Counted from the stretch's first letter, positions 10,628-22,599 are shown. The stretch is DNA of 64,000 nt from Protea cynaroides (GCA_028583415.1 CM053267.1:27700902-27764901); one strand, 5' to 3'. Notes: generated by a model from the letters alone, not told the origin. Translations and numbers: made by a program.

Positions 10628-10823
10628 TGCACCTTGCTTTTCTTTTCCGTCTTCTTAATCATCACCCTTCCACAGTACTACGTTTTTCACCTCAAAGTTT
10701 GAAAAAAGGAGTACTTGATGGTGTTTGGGCCCCTATATCTTGATGGGCTGGCCTAATGTTCTTTATGGGTGGTGGAATTGGGGGTCCACCATATTTTCAT
10801 ATCGTAATTTTCCACAAAGGTTC
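10628..10823. other. Flank of the gag-only retrotransposon, no gene seen
   Basis: This is ordinary AT-rich sequence, once continuous with block A at 17683: the target duplication GGTTC is at 10819-10823 and again at 17683-17687. Confidence 0.7.
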
Positions 10824-13106
10824 TGTTGGACTTTATGTTGTCATTGTTGGCAACTTGGCTGATGTAACAGTGTTTGTGAGCATTCAATCAAAGAAATGAG
10901 GAGAGAGAATGTCAGTGTAGGAGAGAGAGTGTCAGTGCAGTGGCATAGATGTGGTAACCTCGCATGTGTGTTTTACAGTGTTCTAAATCTCTTATAGTGT
11001 GTCTCAGATGGCTTGCAGCGAGTTAAATGGCATTCTACATCAAGTTTGATGATAAAGAGTGTCTATGGACCCCACTAGTGATGTGGCACAACTTTCTGAT
11101 GATGTGTCTGAGTTTCTAATAATGAGGTAGTGTTGCGGCATCTTGACGCATTAAATGAAGATCTTCTGAAGCATGAAAAATGAAGAGAGACTGTAGAGAG
11201 AGAAACTAGAGAAAGAAAGAGGAGAGAGAAAAAAATGTGAGTGGGACCCACGGGTGTGGTGGGAGGTGATATGCCAACACGGAAGCCCACGGCGCTTGGC
11301 ATGCATGCACGCAAAGTTTCGGGTTTAAATTCCAAGGTTTTATAGACTTTTAATTTTGGGCCTATTTTTGGTGGGTCTCGCAGCAGGTTCATGGGGATCC
11401 GGCATTGGAAATATGTAGAGCGTCGAGTTAGCTTTCCAACGCAACTTGAATCGCTCAATTTCTACTTCGGATGAGGGAGATATCGCGATTCTCGTCGAAA
11501 CGATCGAAAAATGGCAAAAATAGGAGCTCTCGGTGAGTATATGTGTTACAGGTAAAACCGTATAGTTTTATTATAGTTAAGGGACCTATTTGCAATTATC
11601 AAAAGTTGAAGATTAATGCTGTAATTACAATAAATGAGAAAAGAATCCGATTGGATGGTTGGATTTGAGCCACGCCGTCAAGATCCACTTTGAATGGCCC
11701 AGATCAAGGCGGGCTTGAGTGTATCGGAGCCGACGCGTCGAGATTCCATTGCGCGCTTTCAGATTGGTTGGATGCAGGTTATTACAATGGTGTCTATTGC
11801 ATGGTGTACTATCCTGATTCCGTGTGACGCACGCGCGGTACTACGCCGCGGTTGATCCAGATCTTGCGGTTGCGATTGAAGCCGATTGCGCTTGATGCGA
11901 TTGATGCAGATCCAGCGGCTCATGTATAATCCCGCCTTTTAAAGGCTTATCCGACGGTTATTTATGCAGATCCCTTCAGCGCCAATCGGAATGCGACAAC
12001 GCATAAGGCGACAGCGATTCCGTGTAGCGCAGGTGCACGGTATGCCTCCGAAAGATTCTATTTTGAATTTTCTGATTGGCCGAAGTTTAAACCGCCATAA
12101 CTTCTTCATCCGAGCTCCAAATCGGTCCGTTCAAGTTGCAGTTTCCATATTTTTGGATGCTCTATACATTGGGCGCAGTTGGGAGTTAAAAAAAAGAAGG
12201 AAAAATGGAAAAGAGAGTTTTGAAGGCAGAGAGAAGGATTTCTAGGGTTTGGTGCCCTGTGGGAGTGATCAATCACCAACTACCTCTTCTCTGTGCATCA
12301 ATGGATTGCTAAATCCCTATGAGAGGTCAGTAGAGCATTTATTTTCATATTCATGGTGATTATGGGTTGTGCGGAAGAGATTGAAAGCCTGTGAGCGAAG
12401 TGTACTCTGTGAATCGATCTCTATCAACATTGAAGGTTGTAGAAGAGTACATGAAGGCAGTGTAAAGCTTCAGAGATATTGTTGGCCATTTGAAAGCATT
12501 CTTTGTGAGGTTTTTCAATTCCTTATCTATTTATTGCTTTCAATTTATTGTATGCTAGCGTAGGTGCAAATTGTTGAATACCTAGCTAGTGGGAAAAAAT
12601 TGTAAGGCAAATTTATAAGCCTAAAAATTTATTATTTGTTTCCCATGGGTGCGGGTGAAGCGTGGTGTGCAGCGTGTGCTGAACACTGGTACTTGATACC
12701 TGAATTCCTGGCACATGTGTGCCCTCCTAGTTTTATGCTGGGTAAATTGGGTGTATGTAGTCCCTACTGTGTAGACAGCAAAAAGAAGTGTATTGAGTAT
12801 ATACGGAGCTCGTTGGGCATTACTCCGTGGCCTAGCCATCACACACTGTGTTGGTGAACCATGTAATATTTCTGTGTTCATTGTGTTTACTTTCTATTAT
12901 ATTTCGCAGTGCATGAAACGGCTTGTAGGGTGGGGTGTGCAAATCTGGTAGACCTAGCCACTGAGTTGTAGCGAGGTAGATTTGCATACGCTAGTGTGTG
13001 TATGTACAAGAATATATCTCCATCAGCTCTGGGCAGCAGTAAATAATCAAGGAAAAGTTTCAGACACTGATTCACCCCCTCTCTCAGTGTCATATCAAGT
13101 TCATCA
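10824..13106 (+). repeat. 5' LTR of gag-only retrotransposon copy 1
   Basis: It starts TGTTGGACTTTATG and ends AAGTTCATCA. It is about 2283 bp and is repeated at 15390-17682, 40229-42522 and, inverted, at 35687-37889. It includes a GAGA-rich region (11160-11235), a stretch rich in CG dinucleotides (11640-12060) and a C-run just before its end. Small reading frames inside are not conserved enough to be called genes. Confidence 0.9.
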
Positions 13107-13108
13107 AT

Positions 13109-13120
13109 TGGTATCAGAGC
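13109..13120 (+). other. Primer binding site, copy 1
   Basis: TGGTATCAGAGC begins 3 nt after the LTR end at 13106. It is complementary to the 3' end of initiator tRNA-Met. Confidence 0.9.
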
Positions 13121-13170
13121 GCTAGGCTCAGTGATAGATTGATCAGCAGTTAAGTGATCAGGGAGAAAAC

Positions 13171-14640
13171 ATGTCTACGTGGGATGATTTTTACAAGCCC
13201 CCACTTTTTGATAGAAATGAATTTGTGATCTGGAAGTAGAGGATGGAAAATTATATAGGTTCTCTTGGCTTTGATGTGTGGCAAGCAGTTTGTACTGGGA
13301 AGGTGGATGCCCTATGAGTCTACAGCTAAGAATGCAATTAAGGATGGATTGGGAGATTATGTGAAAGTCCAAGTTAGTGGATGCGAGATAGCAATGGCAT
13401 TATGGGATAGATACAGAGTTTATATGGAGATGAGTCTGCCTTTAAAGCTCATGCATCACTAGACATTGATTCCACTTCAGAGATAGATAATGGGAGTTCA
13501 GATGAGTGCTCTATTGTCTGAATGGAGGATCTTGTACCAGAGATTGACTTGACTAGAGAGCTGAGAGCAGCTCAAGATGACTTGAGACTTGAGAGAAAGA
13601 GACTCACAGTTGTATCTTGTGACCTTCATAGTACAAATGAGACTATTTCAATTTTGAAGACACAATTAAAGGACTTCAGCTTTGTCATTACAGCTTTAGA
13701 GGCTCAGGTCATCAGCAGAGATTAGATGTGTAGGGATCTTGAGAGGGAGATCACTACGTTGAGAACTCAGTTGATAGAGGTGCAGATGAGCCAGAGTTGC
13801 ATCCCACCAGTGGTTGAGGAGATCACCAGATGTACAAATCAGAGTGAAAATTATCAAAGTCCATCCACCATCAGTTTTGATTCTACTACAGAGCATGTTG
13901 AGACATCTAGTAGGCCACAAAAGACAAAGCTCATGCAAATCATAGATAAAGACCCAAAGTAAAGGATAGAGGAAGAGAGTGCAGAGGCATAGTGATGCAA
14001 GACCTTCATCACACCAGACACAGTGTAGAGGTGTTTATCATCAAAGAGCTCAGACAGGAAAGACAGGCAGTATGCAGAGTGGCAGGATTAATAGAATTCA
14101 TCTGCAGAGACCATTTGAGCAGAGTAAATTCAGTAGGTCCAGTCATCAAAGGCACAGGCAGCAGGTTTTCCAGCAGAGACATGTAGTACACACCATGAGG
14201 CATGGACCCACACCTAGTTGGCACAGACATTCCCTTGTGAGACAGTAACATTTTCATCGATATTGTCACAGGTGCAATGGGTATGGGCATAGGAGTGCAA
14301 ACTGCACATCCAGATTTTGTGTTAGTAATTATGGGAGGAAGACATCCACGTCACCCCAGATGAGGCCAGTTGAGTGCCTTAGATGCCATACACTTGGGCA
14401 TTGGGCCAAGCGATGCAAGGTAGTGCTCACCCCCCAGCTTGGTCAAGTAGAGAGAGATTATTTGTTTTCTAGAACTAGAAAAAGAAGAGGTTCAAGAAGT
14501 CAATTCAGAAAACATGCCAAGGAGTGGTCTTAGTTCAATGATCAGTCTCATATGGCTTTATACAGTGTATGGAGAAAGAAGACAGTAGAGAAGTCTTTAG
14601 TCGGTGTGGTTAGACAGAGATAGAGGACTGTGGTTGAGCT
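13171..14640 (+). pseudogene. Gag-like protein, broken (copy 1)
   Basis: The start ATG (13171) follows the primer site by 50 bp and gives M-S-T-W-D-D-F-Y-K-P-P-L-F-D. Order of parts: an N-terminal copia gag domain with W-K and G-S-L-G-F-D-V-W-Q-A-V, a coiled-coil-like Leu/Glu/Arg/Gln region (13520-13800), a basic Gln/Arg/Ser region, then two CCHC knuckles at about 14265-14415 (C-H-R-C-N-G-Y-G-H-R-S-A-N-C and C-L-R-C-H-T-L-G-H-W-A-K-R-C). Stops at about 13239, 13315 and 13725 and frameshifts between blocks inactivate it. The same layout is found in copies 2 and 3. An intact protein would package element RNA. Confidence 0.85.
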
Positions 14641-15389
14641 AGTTGACAGGCATTGTCAGAAAAAAGCGTCTGTGGAGAAGCCCAAACAAAGGGCCAGGTG
14701 CATGGTCGTGCAGTGTAGAGAGAAAGGCACATAGAAACACTTACCACCCCTACACCACCCAAGTTGGGTGTGAGAGGGAACACACCTCCTAGGCACTAGG
14801 TGCACTAAGGTGCACATGGAGAGAGGGAGCTTATTACATGTTCATTTTTCCCCCAGACAGACTATGTTGATTGCAGAAGAGTGTAAGTGCTTGGAATCAT
14901 CAGGTGAATGGTATAATTCCTTGTGTTATTGCATCTTGGTGGAGCAGACATCAGATGAGCAATGTTCTGTCAATCAGAGTATGGCAGCTAGAAATACTTC
15001 TTTGCATTAATATGTTATCAGAAATAATTACTACAGTCATCAATGACAGTGTCAGAGTATGGCCTTCTTTGCACCAGTGATAGGGGGAGTGATGTGTGTT
15101 TGTTATATCCTTTTTGCTTCCTATGATGGACTTAGGGGGAGTCCTTTGGTATTTACATATTGAGTGGTGTATGCATATGTTTGTTATCCTTCATCTCCTT
15201 ATGTTGGACTCAGGGGGAGTCTGGTGATGTCATTATGGGTTGATATAATTGTTTATTATTTTTTTGGCCCATATGATTGGAAAGATGCGGTGGGCACTCC
15301 TATGTGGCATGTCCCTTTGTATTTGTTGTCAAAGGGGGAGAAAGATCTCATGTGCAGACTGAGTTGCCAATAATTCCGAAGGGAGAGAT
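14641..15389 (+). other. 3' untranslated region and polypurine tract, copy 1
   Basis: No gene is seen. It contains repeated purine-rich motifs (GATAGGGGGAGTG, CTTAGGGGGAGTC, CTCAGGGGGAGTC, AAAGGGGGAGAAA) and ends with the polypurine tract GAAGGGAGAGAT directly before the 3' LTR at 15390. In copy 3 the tract is the more typical CAAAGGGGGAGAT. Confidence 0.8.
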
Positions 15390-17682
15390 TATTGGACTTT
15401 ATGTTGTCATTATTGGCAACTTGGCTGATGTGACAGTGTTTGTGAGCATTCAGTTCAAGAAATAAGGAGAGAGAGTGTTAGTGTAGGAGAGAGAGTGTCA
15501 GTGCAGTGGCATAGATGTGGTAACCTTGTATGTGTGTTTTACAGTGCTCTATATCTCTTATAGTGTGTCTCAGATGGCTTGTAGTGAGTTAAAAGGCATT
15601 CTACATCAAGTTTGATGAGAGAGAGTGTCTATGGACCCCACTGGTGATGTGGCACAACTTTCTGATGATGTGTCCGAGTTTCTGATGATGAGGTAGTGTT
15701 GCGGCATCTTGAAGCATTAAATGAAGATCTTCTAAAGCATGAAAAATGAAGAGGGAATGAAGAGAGAGACTGTTGAGAGAGAAACTAGAGAGAAAAAGAG
15801 GAGAGAAAAAATGTGAGTGGGACCCATGGTTGTGGTGGGAAGGTGATATGCCAACACGGTAGCCCACGGCACTTGGCATGCATGCACGCAAAATTTCGGG
15901 TTCAAATTCCATGGTTTGATAGACTTTTAACTTTGGGACTATTTTTGGTGGGTCCCGCAGCACGTTCATGGAGATCCGGCATTGGAAAGATGTAGAGCGT
16001 CGAGTTAGCTTTCCAACGCAACTTGAATCACTCAATTCCGACTTCGGATGAGGGGGATATCGCGATTCTCTTCGAAATGGTCGTAAAATGGCAAAAATAG
16101 GAGCTCTCGGTGAGTATATGTGTTATAGGGAAAACCGTATAGTTTTATTATAGTTGAGGGACCTATTTGCAATTATCAGAAGTTGAAGATTAATGTTGTA
16201 ATTACAATAAATGGAAAAGAAACCGATTGGACGGCTGGATTTGAGCCATGTCGTCAAGATCTACTTTGAATGGCCCAGATCAAGGCGGGCTTGAGTGTAT
16301 CGGAGCCGACACGTCGAGATTCCATCGCGCGCTTTCGGATTGGTTGGATGCAGGTTATTACAATGGTCTCTGTTGCATGGAGTACTATCTTGATTCCGTG
16401 TGACGCACGCACGGTACTACGCCGCGGTTGATCCAGATCTTGTAGTTGCGATTGAAGCCGATCGCGCTTGACGCGATTGATGCAGATCCAGTGGTTCATT
16501 TATAATCCTGCAAAGGCTTATCCGATGGTTATTTATGCAGATCCCTTGAGCGCCAATCAGAATGCGACAACGCATAAGGCGGCAGCGATTCCGTGTAGCG
16601 CAGGCGCACGGTATGCCTCTGAAAGATTCTATTTTGAATTTTCTGATTGGCCGAACTTCAAACCGCCATAACTTCTTCATCCTAGCTCCAAATTGGTCCG
16701 TTCAAGTTGCAGTTTCCGTATTTTTTTGATGCTCTATACCTTGGGTGTCGTTGGGAGTCGAAAAAAAAAAGTAAAAAAATTGAAAAGAGCGTTTTGAAGG
16801 CTGAGAGAAGGATTTTTAGGGTTTTGTGCCCTTTGGGAGTGATCAATCACCAACTACCTCTTCTATATGCATCAATGGATTGCTAAATACCTATTGGAGG
16901 CAGTAGAGCGTTTATTTTCATATTCATGGTGATTATGGGTTGTGTGGAAGAGATTCGAAGCCTGTGAGCGAGGTGTGCTCTATGAATCGATCTCTATCAA
17001 CATTGAAGGCTGTGGAAGAGTACATGAAGGCAATGTGAAGTTTCAGAGATATTGTTGGCCATTTCAAAGCATTCTTTGTGAGGTTTTTCAATTGGTTATC
17101 TATTTATTGCTTTCAATTTATTGTATGCTAGCGTAGGTGCAAATTGTTGAATACCTAGCTAGTGGGGAAAAATTGTAAGACAAATTTATAAGCCTAAAAA
17201 AATTATTATTTACTTTTCGTGGGTGCGGGTGAAGCGTGGTGTGCAGCGTGTGCTAAATACTGGTACTTGATATCTGAATTCCTGGCACATGTGTGCCCTA
17301 CTAGTTTTATGCTGGGTAAATTGGGTGTATGTACTCCCTGCTGTGTAGACAGCAAAAAGAAGTGTATTGAGTATATACGGATCCCGTTGGGTATTACTCC
17401 GTAGACTAGCCATCACACACTGTGTTGGTGAACTACGTAATATCTCTGTGTTCATTGTGTTTACTTTCTATTATATTTTGCAGTGCATGGAATGGCTTGC
17501 AGGGTGGGTGTGCAAATCTGGTAGACCTGGCCACTGAGTGGTAGCGAGGTAGATTTGCATACGCTTGTGTATGTGTAAAAGAATATATCTCCATCAGCTC
17601 TGGGCAGCAGTAAATAATCAAGGAAAAGTTTCAGACACTGATTCACCCCCCCCCTCCTCACAGTGTCGTATCAAGTTCATCA
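15390..17682 (+). repeat. 3' LTR of gag-only retrotransposon copy 1
   Basis: It starts TATTGGACTTTATG (the usual TG mutated to TA) and ends AGTTCATCA, followed by the target duplication GGTTC. It is about 2293 bp and differs from its partner at 10824 by scattered substitutions and small indels, so the insertion is not recent. Confidence 0.9.
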
Positions 17683-17870
17683 GGTTCTTCATTTTCTTAC
17701 AGATTGCCAACTGGATGTGAAATTTGAATGAAAACACCCAGCTCTAATTAAAAATGGTCAAAAAGTTCCATCTACAAACAAAGATGATAGATCCACTTTA
17801 ATATTAGATTCGAATTTTGATTTAGGATTATTATTTACAAATAATATGCTGTCCCAAGAAGTAGTATTTG

Positions 17871-17874
<4 letters not shown>

Positions 17875-17923
<49 letters not shown>
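17875..17923. repeat. (CT)n microsatellite in block A copy 1
   Basis: A pure CT run. The same locus holds a longer run at 42716-42782 and a short interrupted GA run at 31664-31693 in the inverted copy. Confidence 0.95.
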
Positions 17924-17926
<3 letters not shown>

Positions 17927-18963
17927 TTACACTTTGCAGCTCATCATATTCAATTGTTATTCTTATGGGTATTCCTTTTGTACAAGAGAAAAAGATAATC
18001 TCCTTTCACATACATAGAAAGGTCAAGGCTAGCTTGAACCTAAAGGTTCTGAACTGTGACTCTTGAGGAACCTCTAGAGAGAGATCAGGTCTCCCTCCCT
18101 TCCATGGTGAAAGCCAGTCTCCACTTTCCTATTTAAGAATCTAATTCTTGTACTTAATCAATCTCATCGCTCTATATTCTGCTAGCTATAATGGAGTGGA
18201 GTGGTGGTGCTGCTGATATGAAGTGTCAATATTGAATTCAAACATGTGAAATTCAATTCTCCCATCCCCATTTCCTGAACCTAATCTTTCTTCTTAAATT
18301 CTACGTCTAGTAAAAAAGAAGTTGCCGACCGAGTCCCATCAAGTCCTTTTTCCCATGAAAAGGAAAGGCAAATGAATGTTCAAAGATTCCTTTGCGTTTC
18401 CTCCTCATTGACTTGCAGAAGATTTTTGACTTTGTGACTTAACTCTATAAGTATGTGGACTGATCACTGCACCGCCATTCCCTTCTATTTTTCAGTTGTT
18501 TCTAGATTGAACAGTATTAATTATCATTCCCCTTTATCTAATGGTTGTAAGTTATAACAATTAACAGCCGTTTTAATTAGTTTGAACAGCATTATCTTTT
18601 AAAGCAAGTCTTTTTCTCTCTTATTCACTCCTTTTCTTAGATTTTTTTTTAATGGCTAAAAATAGAGATGGAGATGGTCTGATGGAGACAATGAGATGTG
18701 AGAATGTGACTAAGAAAAATAAAGTAGTTAATATACTGGGAAGAGGCATATGGTATGTTCATAGTTCCACTATCAAGATACTATCAGAGAAGGGACAAGG
18801 CTTTCATGGGACCCTTTTTTTTGTGTGCTTGCTTTCTTTTTGCAGATCTCTCTTTCTTTAATTTATCTTTTGCAGTCCAAACTACCTCAGCCATCCCTTT
18901 GTGTTCTTTGTGGTTTTCATGTTAGCAAAGGAATCAAACTATCAAAGTAACTAGCCGACCATC

Positions 18964-19162
18964 TCATTTGCTACAACTTCCATGTTTAACATATCCCCCA
19001 TATCTCGATTCCCAAACACTATGACCCATTTTTTCTACCCTTTTCCCTGTTCTCTCCATGTAGGCCTCAAGGTCTTTAGAATGAGAGCTGCCCAATAGTG
19101 CAAAAGGTGTCTCTGCATGTTTCTCAGGATTTACTATTCCAGAGGGAATGCCCACATTCTGT
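18964..19162 (-). pseudogene. Exon-like frame of an unrecognised host gene (block A copy 1)
   Basis: On the minus strand a plausible acceptor (TATTTCTTCATTCCAG) precedes a 199-bp frame ending in TGA at 18964. Its product includes N-P-E-K-H-A-E-T-P-F-A-L-L-G and D-L-E-A-Y-M-E-R-T-G, and ends G-G-Y-V-K-H-G-S-C-S-K. It looks like the last exon of a real protein gene; I cannot name the family. The inverted copy at 30425-30623 keeps the same frame and length. No upstream exon was recognised, so at this locus it is probably a gene remnant. Confidence 0.5.
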
Positions 19163-19550
19163 CTGGAATGAAGAAATACTTCTAACGCAAGCATGGCATG
19201 CCACTGACTTTAAAATAATTTGGACCAGTTTCTACCCACCTATGATGTATAGTGTATCTACCCGAACCCTTTCCGGTGGTTGGATGAAAACCAAGAAGAA
19301 TAATAAATAATTTTTTTGGCAGATAGAGAAAAAATATCTTCCCTAAAATTTTCTTTTCTTTTTTTTGGATAATTTGAAGCTGCAGAATGAATCTAGAGGA
19401 AGATAAAGTGCAGAGGTTTTATTCAGAAATGAAAAGGTTTTTTTTTTAGGTAAGTGCAAACGAAAAGGTTAGTTGTCTTAATAGTACTATGGGTAAAAGG
19501 GTAATTCAATAGGATAAAGGTATTTTGGTATTTTAAAAAAAATAAGGTAT

Positions 19551-20021
19551 TGTGAGGATAATGGATTTTCATATGATCCTTCACGAAATCAAAATTAGGC
19601 TCTCGCCTTGTTTATTTTGTCCATCCACGCCAATGGATGGAGTAAAATATGGAGTCGCCACCTAGATAAGGTCTAGGACCTATAAATGGTCTCTCACTTT
19701 GAGAGACACTATGACTCATGCTCAATGGATTGGCTTTTAGTCTTACTAGAGAAGGGTAAGTGTCAAGTTACGAGTCGGGTGCCTAACACCTTCCCAACTC
19801 GTAACTTGACACTTACCCTTCTCTGGTAAGACTAGAAGTCAATCCATTGAGCATGAGTCATAGTGTCTCTCCAAGTGAAAGACAATTTATAGGTCCTAGA
19901 CCTTATCTAGGTGGCGACTCCATATTTTACTCCATCCATTGGCGTGGATGGACAAAATAACCAAGGCGAGAGCCTAATTTTGATTTCGTAAAGGATCATA
20001 TGAAAATCCATTGTCCTCACA
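19551..20021. repeat. Hairpin of two 229-bp arms from a Tat/Ogre-like LTR end
   Basis: Left arm 19551-19779 and right arm 19793-20021 are inverted copies, each 229 bp, with a 13-bp spacer (TGCCTAACACCTT). The same 229 bp occurs once more at 29804-30032 as the end of the 3' LTR. The right arm is the 3' end of the 5' LTR, followed at once by the primer site. The left arm continues outwards into block A exactly as the 3' LTR does at 30032. The rest of the 5' LTR is missing. Confidence 0.9.
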
Positions 20022-20022
20022 G

Positions 20023-20040
20023 TGGCGACTTCACTGGGGA
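20023..20040 (+). other. Primer binding site, probably tRNA-Arg type
   Basis: TGGCGACTTCACTGGGGA starts 2 nt after the LTR end (CTCACA, 20021). It resembles the TGGCGACTCCACTGGGGA site of Ogre/Tat elements, with one change. The tRNA assignment is from memory. Confidence 0.75.
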
Positions 20041-22250
20041 ATCATGTCAGACTCTGAATTCTGTCATTTCCTTTCCTTTCCCCTCTTGTATGTTTAGGTT
20101 GATGTGTTGTATGGTGATTGATGTAAATACTTTGAAGTTATTGTATTGTAGATACTTGTGTAGTTTCTTATAGATACCTGTTAGTTTCTTGAAAATACAT
20201 GTATCTTGGTTTCTTGTAAATACCTGTGGTTTAGTCTGTTGTAAACACATGTATATAGCATGTTGTAAATATTTGTTTTGTAGTTGATGTAAATACTTGG
20301 ATGCTAGGTGGCTGTAAATACTTGTTTGTTAATTTACATTTTTGCATCTTGCATTGCATTTGTGAGGATGAGATCAACCAAACCTCGTGGTTAGTTGGAA
20401 CAGACCCATTATGAATATTTTGGGCAGCCCTCTGACGAAGCCACAACCTTGATCTAGTACCTTCGGGTATATAAAGGATGCTCGTACCTGTGACTCATTC
20501 CGGTTATACGGGTGATAAGTATATTTTGCATCCTGTCAAGGAAGCCTTGTCTGTCCTATAACCACCTATCATGCATCATTGGACATAGAACCTGAATTTT
20601 AGATTTCCCCACTAACATCTTTTTTGAGGTTCAAGTTCAAACAACTCTATATTTCTTTTGCCTATTGTAGCCACTTTAGTGATGATTGAGATCAGATTTG
20701 GTCTCTTTATCAGTATGTTTGCATAGATAGTGCAACATGGGTATGCGTGTCTATGCTGATCACTTGGCATATTTATATTATGGGGCACATCAACCCTTTC
20801 GTATGAACACGCAACTTACATGTTGAGCTCTCTATGGATGCATACCGATTTTGAGAGCAAGTTAACTAAATCATCACCAAGTGGTCATTATGGTCAGAAG
20901 ACTATCTGTGTGTTTTGTTCTTTCCTGAACCACGTTACTTGTTTATCACTTGGATTGTATATTCAAACTGGGGCATCTCTTTCAAACTACTAAAATTAAG
21001 TGAGCCATTGTGATTAGATGTTGGTGTTGGTGTGTGATTCGATCATAATTCACTTTTCCCCAACATCTGGACATAAGGCCGCTTAATTTGACAAGTTGAC
21101 CAAGATGCACTTAGTTTGAATTGGTTTACAAGTGAGTTAACAATTGTTTGGTCAAGTCAACCTTGCTTGTGTGTGTTTGTATATTTTCCAATTCAAATTC
21201 TTTTTTTGTTCATTTATTTATTTTTATGAGTCATTCGAATCTGTGATCAATCAAGTTAATCAAGTCTCCGTTATTTAGAGTTGGTCAGTGTCACTTCTCT
21301 CAGTCAACTGATGTCTCCATCCTTAAGAGTCGGTTCAATGCTAGGATATTCGTCAGTCAAGGTCTCGATCACGAGCTCGCCAATGATTTGTCTCAAGTTA
21401 ATTATTTTCTCCACTCCTCTGCATCATTGTCTTTCTAGATCAGAATTTTCTTTGTCCTCCTGAATCAAGAATCCTTCCTCTAGGAGATTTCTCGAAGTCA
21501 TTACTGTTACGCTAAGTATGCTCTCAAATATTCCATTGATCAAGAAACCATGAACCTTTGAGGGGCCAAGTGGCCAAGATGAATGATATCCCTGAATTCC
21601 CTGACTATCAAAGTCGATCTCGGATTCCTAGGATTGACCCACCCACCTCCCGATATCCACGTTCAAGAGAACTTTGTGTTCCATCATGCCTAACAGTGAG
21701 GCAATTCAATAATGAGCATTAATAGTCCCAACAGGGGCAAGGAATTGAATGATAAATACCAATATTTGTCAGGTGGACGTGATGACTCTTACTGGTGGAA
21801 ATCGGAACAGAGACTAGGTCCCACAACAATTGTTTTTTCTCACTAGCAATGTTGTATCCAATTGAGGTGCTCAGACGGATTCATTTTGTCCCAACTTGCT
21901 ATCATCTGAAACTGATAGGTCAGCCATGTCTGGGCCTAGGTCCAATGTGTGTATAGAGAGTCCAGTTCAATCTGCTATATCAAATGTCAAGTTTGTCCCA
22001 GTTGGGATTTCATTGCTAAGCTAGCTTACTTCAAAAAATTTGTAATTTTTCCAAGCTTGTTGCTTCTTCCTATTCCATTTCCCCTGTCAATTCTGATTCT
22101 GATGATGACTTAGATGATGCGCCATCACCTGAACTTCTACTCCACCTGGCCTTAAAAGAAAAGAAAGCCCAACCCGTCTGTGAAGACTTAAAATGATAAA
22201 TTTTGGGACAGAAGAGTACCCATGTGCTCAAGCTTCTTACAAGAGTATTT
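20041..22250. other. Interior of the Tat/Ogre-like element, no gene recognised
   Basis: At 20120-20330 there is a decayed tandem repeat with a TTGTAAATACTTGT-like unit of about 25-35 bp. The rest (20340-22250) has the composition of old gag/pol sequence full of stops. I found no recognisable gag, protease or RT motif. Confidence 0.5.
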
Positions 22251-22254
22251 AATT

Positions 22255-22560
22255 GACATTGGGGTGTCTTGTGAGTTGATCTTGGATCAGGGGCAGCATG
22301 ATTGGGGCAAAGCATAGGAGTTGTGCTACCATTTTTGGATTATCAGACATAGGTCTTGTCCTTACCATCCTCAGATGAATTGGAGCAGTTGAAGCAACAC
22401 AAAGAATGTGAAGGTTTAGGACTCCCACTTGGGCAACATCTCATTTCTTTGGTTTACGACATGGAGACAGTACTTCCTGTCTAATTAGAGATGCCATCTC
22501 TGAGAGTCTTCACTTCGTGCTAGCTTCTAAAAGCAGAGAGGTTTTGTTTCCATTATGAAG
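22255..22560 (+). pseudogene. Ty3/gypsy (Tat-type) integrase remnant
   Basis: Translation shows, across stops, C-E-L-I-L-D-Q-G, then R-H-R-S-C-P-Y-H-P-Q-M-N-W (about 22345-22385), corresponding to the integrase core block around the second Asp and the P-Y-H-P-Q-x-N-G motif. Then come I-S-L-V-Y-D-M-E-T-V-L-P-V and E-M-P-S-L-R-V (about 22436-22512), the conserved block after the integrase core in Tat-lineage elements. Stops within and between the blocks make it inactive. It is the only pol domain I can place in this element. Confidence 0.7.
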
Positions 22561-22599
22561 AAGTTTTTGGTCAGTCTAGAGCAGTTTTGTATAGCCCCC

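Larger units (their letters stand above)
10824..17682 (+). mobile_element. Complete gag-only LTR retrotransposon (TR-GAG type), copy 1
   Basis: It has two LTRs (10824-13106 and 15390-17682), each about 2.3 kb, an initiator-tRNA-Met primer site, one gag-like gene and a polypurine tract, flanked by GGTTC duplications (10819-10823, 17683-17687). Internal length is only about 2.28 kb, with no protease, integrase or RT, so it must use enzymes of another element. The primer site, the GGGGGAG motifs after gag and the GGGAGAGAT tract before the 3' LTR resemble SIRE/Tork copia elements. Two more copies follow at 31883 and 37890. The gag is broken. Confidence 0.9.
17683..19550. repeat. Block A, copy 1 (duplicated host flank)
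   Basis: About 1.87 kb following the gag-only element. It recurs inverted at 30033-31882 and partly at 42523-42993, with a few percent difference. It contains a CT microsatellite at 17875-17923, AT-rich non-coding DNA and one exon-like frame on the minus strand. The duplications include both block A and the adjacent retrotransposon, so they arose after its insertion. Confidence 0.85.

Noticed and set aside
11075..11458. Repeated LTR frames starting M-S-D-S-S-C-V-G-K (also 15601, 32754, 37174, 40683)
   Set aside because: They lie inside the 2.3-kb LTRs, vary in length through frameshifts, and sit in a region with promoter/leader composition. Treated as chance frames.
13109..13120. tRNA-Met-like sequence (also at 2421, 35673, 37964 and 52949)
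   Set aside because: Only the primer-binding 12-13 nt are present next to LTR ends. No tRNA fold is around them.
18652..18861. 69-codon frame in block A (M-A-K-N-R-D-G-D-G), also inverted at 30726-30935
   Set aside because: It is conserved only because block A is duplicated. It has no splice context or recognisable domain and is weaker than the exon on the opposite strand.
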